Below, one piece after another: positions 14,128 to 16,334 of a DNA stretch of 16,334 nt (positions within the stretch are counted from its first letter, which is position 1; each line of letters starts with the position of its first letter). The notes below the pieces were generated by a model. The model saw only the letters and a program-made list of their open reading frames with translations. It searched no databases and was not told the origin of the DNA. The stretch is from Fibrobacter sp. UBA1765 (lineage in GTDB: Bacteria > Fibrobacterota > Fibrobacteria > Fibrobacterales > Fibrobacteraceae). The translations under genes were made by a program, and so were the position numbers. Where the stretch lies: the NCBI GenBank assembly GCA_002314675.1, contig DCGZ01000116.1:1-16334 (forward strand), written 5' to 3'.

Positions 14128-15246
14128 CTAGCGTAAGGCGGCCTCATGGCCGAGTTTCGTTAGAAGTTCAACAGCTTCCTTGGCTTCCCGTTCCGTTTTA
14201 AATGCAAGCAAAAGCGTTCCCGAAACATTTTCGCGAACCTTCATGAGTTCAATATCACGAACGTTCAAGCCGGCGTTTGCAATCGGCTGCATAACATCAA
14301 GAATTGTTCCCGGCTTGTCTTCAAGAGCTACGGTAATATCGTAAAACGCATGCCCGGCAGCGCGGCCCGGGGCAAAGAGCGATGCGCGCCCCTTGTTGCC
14401 AGCTTCAAACACGCAATGCACACGCCCATCGCAATTTTCATTTGCAAGGGCTAGTTCATCAACAGCCTTGCGTGTTTCTTCGATGCCTTCGGCAAAATCT
14501 GTCAAAGCTTTAGAAATTGCTTCACGGTTTGTAACAAGGATATCATGCCACATGTTCCAACCGCTTGCGGCAATACGGGTCATGTCTCTAAAGCCACGGC
14601 CTGCGAAATGCTGGTAGTTGTTGTCAAGCAAATCCTTTGGCAAGTTGCCAGCAAGAGTCGAGCTTACCATTTGCGGCATGTGGCTAAGCCAGGCTATAAC
14701 ACGGTCATGGGTCTTTGGCGGGAACACAACTTCTTGCGCGCCAAGGAATGCAATGAGTTCAGAAAGGCTTGCATACTGTGAGGGCATCACGCCCTCCGGC
14801 GGGCAAAGGAACCAGTAGGCATTTTCAAAAAGCGATGGATCGTTGTATTCAAGCGTACGCTTTTCGGAACCCGCCATCGGGTGACCACCCACAAAAAGGA
14901 ATGGCTCCGGGAGCTTAAAACCGTTTTCACAGATTACGGACTTTGTACTGCCGATATCGCTCACAAGAACAGGGCTTTCAAGCTTTACCGCAGAAAGCTT
15001 CTGTAGCATTTCCAGAATGTGGAGGATTGGCGAGCAAAGCAAAATGAGTTCCGTGCCACGCGCCCAGTTTTCAACATCGTCGTATGCAAAGAATTCATCG
15101 GCAATTCCAAGTTCCTTGGCCCTGTCGAGAGTTTTCTGCGAACTTACCACGCGGATTGTTACCGGGAGCTTCGATTCCCTGATAGCAACGGCAATGGAAC
15201 TAGCCAAAAGGCCAAAGCCAACAAAGGTAACACTCTTCAAGCGCAT
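14128..15246 (-). CDS. tyrA: Prephenate dehydrogenase with C-terminal ACT domain
   Basis: It converts prephenate to 4-hydroxyphenylpyruvate with NAD(P), the committed step to tyrosine. The 372-residue product has an N-terminal Rossmann motif (VGFGLLASSIA, 9-19; Ala replaces the third Gly), the catalytic GGHPMAGSE (120-128, His122), THDRVIAWLSHMPQM (179-193) and FRDMTRIA (219-226) with a substrate-binding Arg. An ACT domain fills about 300-366 (FYDITVALEDKPGTILDVMQ), the usual site of tyrosine feedback control. The start at 15246 is chosen because GAGGAA precedes this ATG and the protein then begins right at the Rossmann strand; a GTG nine codons upstream lies inside the chorismate mutase gene. 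Chorismate mutase is a separate gene here, not fused as in enteric TyrA. Confidence 0.95.
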   Translation of the reverse strand: MRLKSVTFVGFGLLASSIAVAIRESKLPVTIRVVSSQKTLDRAKELGIADEFFAYDDVENWARGTELILLCSPILHILEMLQKLSAVKLESPVLVSDIGSTKSVICENGFKLPEPFLFVGGHPMAGSEKRTLEYNDPSLFENAYWFLCPPEGVMPSQYASLSELIAFLGAQEVVFPPKTHDRVIAWLSHMPQMVSSTLAGNLPKDLLDNNYQHFAGRGFRDMTRIAASGWNMWHDILVTNREAISKALTDFAEGIEETRKAVDELALANENCDGRVHCVFEAGNKGRASLFAPGRAAGHAFYDITVALEDKPGTILDVMQPIANAGLNVRDIELMKVRENVSGTLLLAFKTEREAKEAVELLTKLGHEAALR

Positions 15247-15247
15247 G

Positions 15248-15511
15248 CTATTCCTCGATCTTGCAAGTTTCACGCATCAAGACTTCAAAAATATTCTTCA
15301 TGGATTCCGGGTAAAGCGGCCCGCCCATGGCTTCGCATTTTTTGGCAACACGGTCAAGAATAGCCTGCTCACGACTTTTGTCAAAAACAGGCAAGCCCTT
15401 TTCCTTTTTGATTTTACCAATTTCTACAGCATAGGAAGCCCGCTCATTCAAGAGCTTTATAATTTGGTCTTCCAACGCATCAATTTTTATTCGCCAATCT
15501 GAAATTTCCAT
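15248..15511 (-). CDS. aroQ: Chorismate mutase, AroQ type
   Basis: It rearranges chorismate to prephenate, the shared step to Phe and Tyr. The 87-residue all-helical product matches the E. coli P-protein mutase domain with exact spacing of the active-site residues: Arg7, Arg24, Lys35, Asp44, Arg47 and Glu48 stand for R11, R28, K39, D48, R51 and E52. Thr82 and Glu86 stand for S84 and Q88; Glu at the last site is seen in other AroQ enzymes, such as the yeast one. The ATG at 15511 is chosen because the mutase fold begins there; an upstream extension of about 60 codons is open but has no family likeness. It is first in the six-gene operon, and tyrA follows at once. Confidence 0.93.
   Translation of the reverse strand: MEISDWRIKIDALEDQIIKLLNERASYAVEIGKIKKEKGLPVFDKSREQAILDRVAKKCEAMGGPLYPESMKNIFEVLMRETCKIEE
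15251..15256 (-). promoter_or_regulatory. Shine-Dalgarno deciding the tyrA start
   Basis: The minus strand reads GAGGAA, then TAGC, then ATG. It overlaps the last codons of the chorismate mutase gene and selects the ATG at 15246 over the upstream GTG. Confidence 0.6.
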
Positions 15512-15524
15512 ATAGAATAACATA

Positions 15525-15551
15525 GCAAAAAAGAGATTAAAGGCTCTTTGC
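15525..15551 (-). other. Attenuator-like hairpin before the chorismate mutase gene
   Basis: Minus-strand RNA would pair GCAAAGAG with CUCUUU...GC around an eight-base loop; the 3' arm runs into six U, leaving three unpaired. It ends 13 bases before the ATG. The stem is weak and A/U-rich. The rest of the 200-base leader (15512-15711) shows a small CAGGG/CCCTG hairpin (about 15645-15661), no T-box signature and no convincing -35/-10 pair. Confidence 0.3.
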
Positions 15552-15711
15552 TGCCAAGTGGAACGAGGCGAAATTTTAACGCAATTAAGCCCACTTTCCT
15601 TGACTGTTGCAAGTGGACTACACAAAAATTTTGCATTCAACGCTATCCCCAGGGAATTGAGCCCTGTGGTGATTGTTTTTAAAGCTGCCAAATCAGCAAG
15701 TGGTTTTGCAG

Positions 15712-16080
15712 TTATGCGTTCTGAAGTTCCCGCTGGATTTCAAGGACCTGCGAAAGAGAGATGTCTAGAAAATCAGAAACATCTTCAGGAGTTTTACCCT
15801 TTTGCAAGTTTTTCTTGATCAGGTTCACGCGTTCTTCTTCTTGCCGTTTGCGTTCTTCCAACCGGCCTTCACGGCGCGCAGTACCGATACGAGTAGAAAT
15901 TTCTGCTTGCGTTACCATACCCTTTGCAATCTCCGTGATTAAATCTTCCGGCGTTCCCTTGACCTGCATCGTCCTGTACACGTTCGCGATTTCCTTGTCA
16001 CGCGTCTTTGGCGCTTTGCTCGCGCTCGCCATCTTCGTGAAGTTGACCAAGTCAATGATAATATACTTAATTTTAGGAGA
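15712..16080 (-). pseudogene. 5'-truncated Rpn/PD-(D/E)XK-type transposase remnant
   Basis: Only the C-terminal part of the protein is present. The frame is open from 16080 with no ATG before a Met codon at 16032; a TTG at 16050 is the first plausible start. The product ends with a charged coiled region (ARREGRLEERKRQEEERVNLIK) and a helical tail, TPEDVSDFLDISLSQVLEIQR, that matches the protein encoded at 16129-16334. Such EGR/EER-rich tails are typical of the Rpn family (recombination-promoting nuclease, putative transposase), where the nuclease domain lies N-terminal; that domain is missing here. The break falls about 10 bases from the terminator of the neighbouring copy, so a duplication or deletion between copies is likely. 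A short functional protein cannot be ruled out. Confidence 0.65.
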
Positions 16081-16089
16081 TTATATGAC

Positions 16090-16112
16090 AAAAAAGCCTC
16101 CCTAAGGAGGCT
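16090..16112 (-). terminator. Rho-independent terminator after the edge transposase gene
   Basis: Minus-strand RNA gives AGCCUCC pairing with GGAGGCU, a perfect 7-bp stem with a UUAG loop, followed by a run of U. It lies 17 bases after the stop codon of the 16129-16334 gene. Confidence 0.85.
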
Positions 16113-16128
16113 CCTATTGTTACGTGTT

Positions 16129-16334
16129 CTAAAGTTCCCGCTGGATCTCAAGGACCTGCGAAAGAGAAACGTGCATAATATCGGCTAGCATTTCTGCAGC
16201 ATACCCTTTCTGCAAGTTTTCCTTGATCAGGTTCACGCGCTCCATTCGGTGCTGTTCTTCTTGCTGTTTGCGTTCTTCCTCACGACCTTCCTCACGACCC
16301 TCTTCAAGGCCTTCCTGATGCGCGAGAACAATGC
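16129..16334 (-). CDS. Rpn/PD-(D/E)XK family transposase, C-terminal part (runs off the window)
   Basis: The last 68 codons are visible, ending QVLEIQREL and a TAG stop. They hold an E/G/R-rich coiled region (EGLEEGREEGREEERKQQEE) encoded partly by two perfect tandem copies of a 12-base unit (16276-16299) and the same helical tail as the truncated copy next to it. The DNA around the two ends is close: about 41 of 45 bases agree between 15719 and 16127 onward. The family call is by recall of Rpn-like tails; the nuclease domain lies outside the window. Confidence 0.65.
   Translation of the reverse strand, partial: IVLAHQEGLEEGREEGREEERKQQEEQHRMERVNLIKENLQKGYAAEMLADIMHVSLSQVLEIQREL

Noticed and set aside
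15512..15691. N-terminal extension of about 60 codons on the chorismate mutase gene
   Set aside because: The frame is open but starts with a non-ATG codon, shows no family likeness, and the mutase fold begins exactly at the ATG at 15511.
16080..16085. TATAAT on the minus strand as a promoter for the truncated transposase
   Set aside because: No acceptable -35 sequence lies 15-19 bases upstream; that place is taken by the terminator stem.
16071..16105. Tiny plus-strand reading frame MTKKPP after AGGAG at the transposase terminator
   Set aside because: The AGGAG and ATG look tempting, but the codons are simply the terminator stem and A-run of the minus-strand gene read backwards.
16276..16299. 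Direct 12-base repeats read as a possible CRISPR-like array
   Set aside because: Only two perfect units without spacers; they encode the EGRE repeat of the transposase coiled region.

Overview
The window (moderate GC, about 16.3 kb) looks like chromosomal DNA of a Gram-negative-type bacterium. Codon flavour, the Rpn/PD-(D/E)XK transposase relatives at the right edge and the gene content suggest a Fibrobacter-like organism. This is an inference; no rRNA or other phylogenetic marker is present to prove it. Almost every gene lies on the minus strand; only two (a hypothetical at 4377 and an acyltransferase at 9245) lie on the plus strand.

Layout, left to right. 1-106 is intergenic and repeat-rich. 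107-2983 encodes a full-length FtsK/SpoIIIE DNA translocase with a TTG start chosen by a strong Shine-Dalgarno. A two-gene operon (4296 to 3187) encodes two related single-pass membrane-anchored proteins of unknown function and ends in a clear intrinsic terminator. 4377-4862 is an unknown plus-strand gene whose end overlaps a convergent glycosyltransferase. 4830-9142 is a surface-polysaccharide block: two family 2 glycosyltransferases, a Wzx-type flippase and a PLP aminotransferase of the FdtB/QdtB type. A plus-strand FemAB/GNAT-like acyltransferase (9245-10240) separates these from an FdtA/QdtA-type sugar 3,4-ketoisomerase. Ketoisomerase, aminotransferase and acyltransferase together suggest synthesis of an N-acylated 3-amino-3,6-dideoxyhexose on a dTDP carrier, which the glycosyltransferases and flippase would use; no rmlA/rmlB or wzy is in the window.

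15511 to 10307 is a tightly packed six-gene minus-strand operon: AroQ chorismate mutase, prephenate dehydrogenase with a C-terminal ACT domain, an EPSP-synthase-like protein, NAD kinase, a YbdG-type MscS channel, and the sugar ketoisomerase. Junctions are 1-bp overlaps, abutting codons or gaps of a few bases. The chorismate mutase and TyrA keep their catalytic residues, but the EPSP-synthase-like protein has lost nearly all of its own, so it may be a pseudoenzyme or repurposed paralogue.

The right edge (15712-16334) holds a 5'-truncated Rpn-type transposase remnant and, behind its own terminator, the C-terminal part of a second homologous copy that runs off the window.

The most unusual structural signal is intergenic: several gaps are filled with short arrays that have an exact 7-base period but a different unit sequence in each place (CAATTAA, GGGNNTA, CTGTCCT, AGANNCA). 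One spans the whole gap between the aminotransferase and flippase genes as eight units; another is a GGG-tract array that fits a G-quadruplex motif. They recall the heptanucleotide STRR repeats of cyanobacteria.
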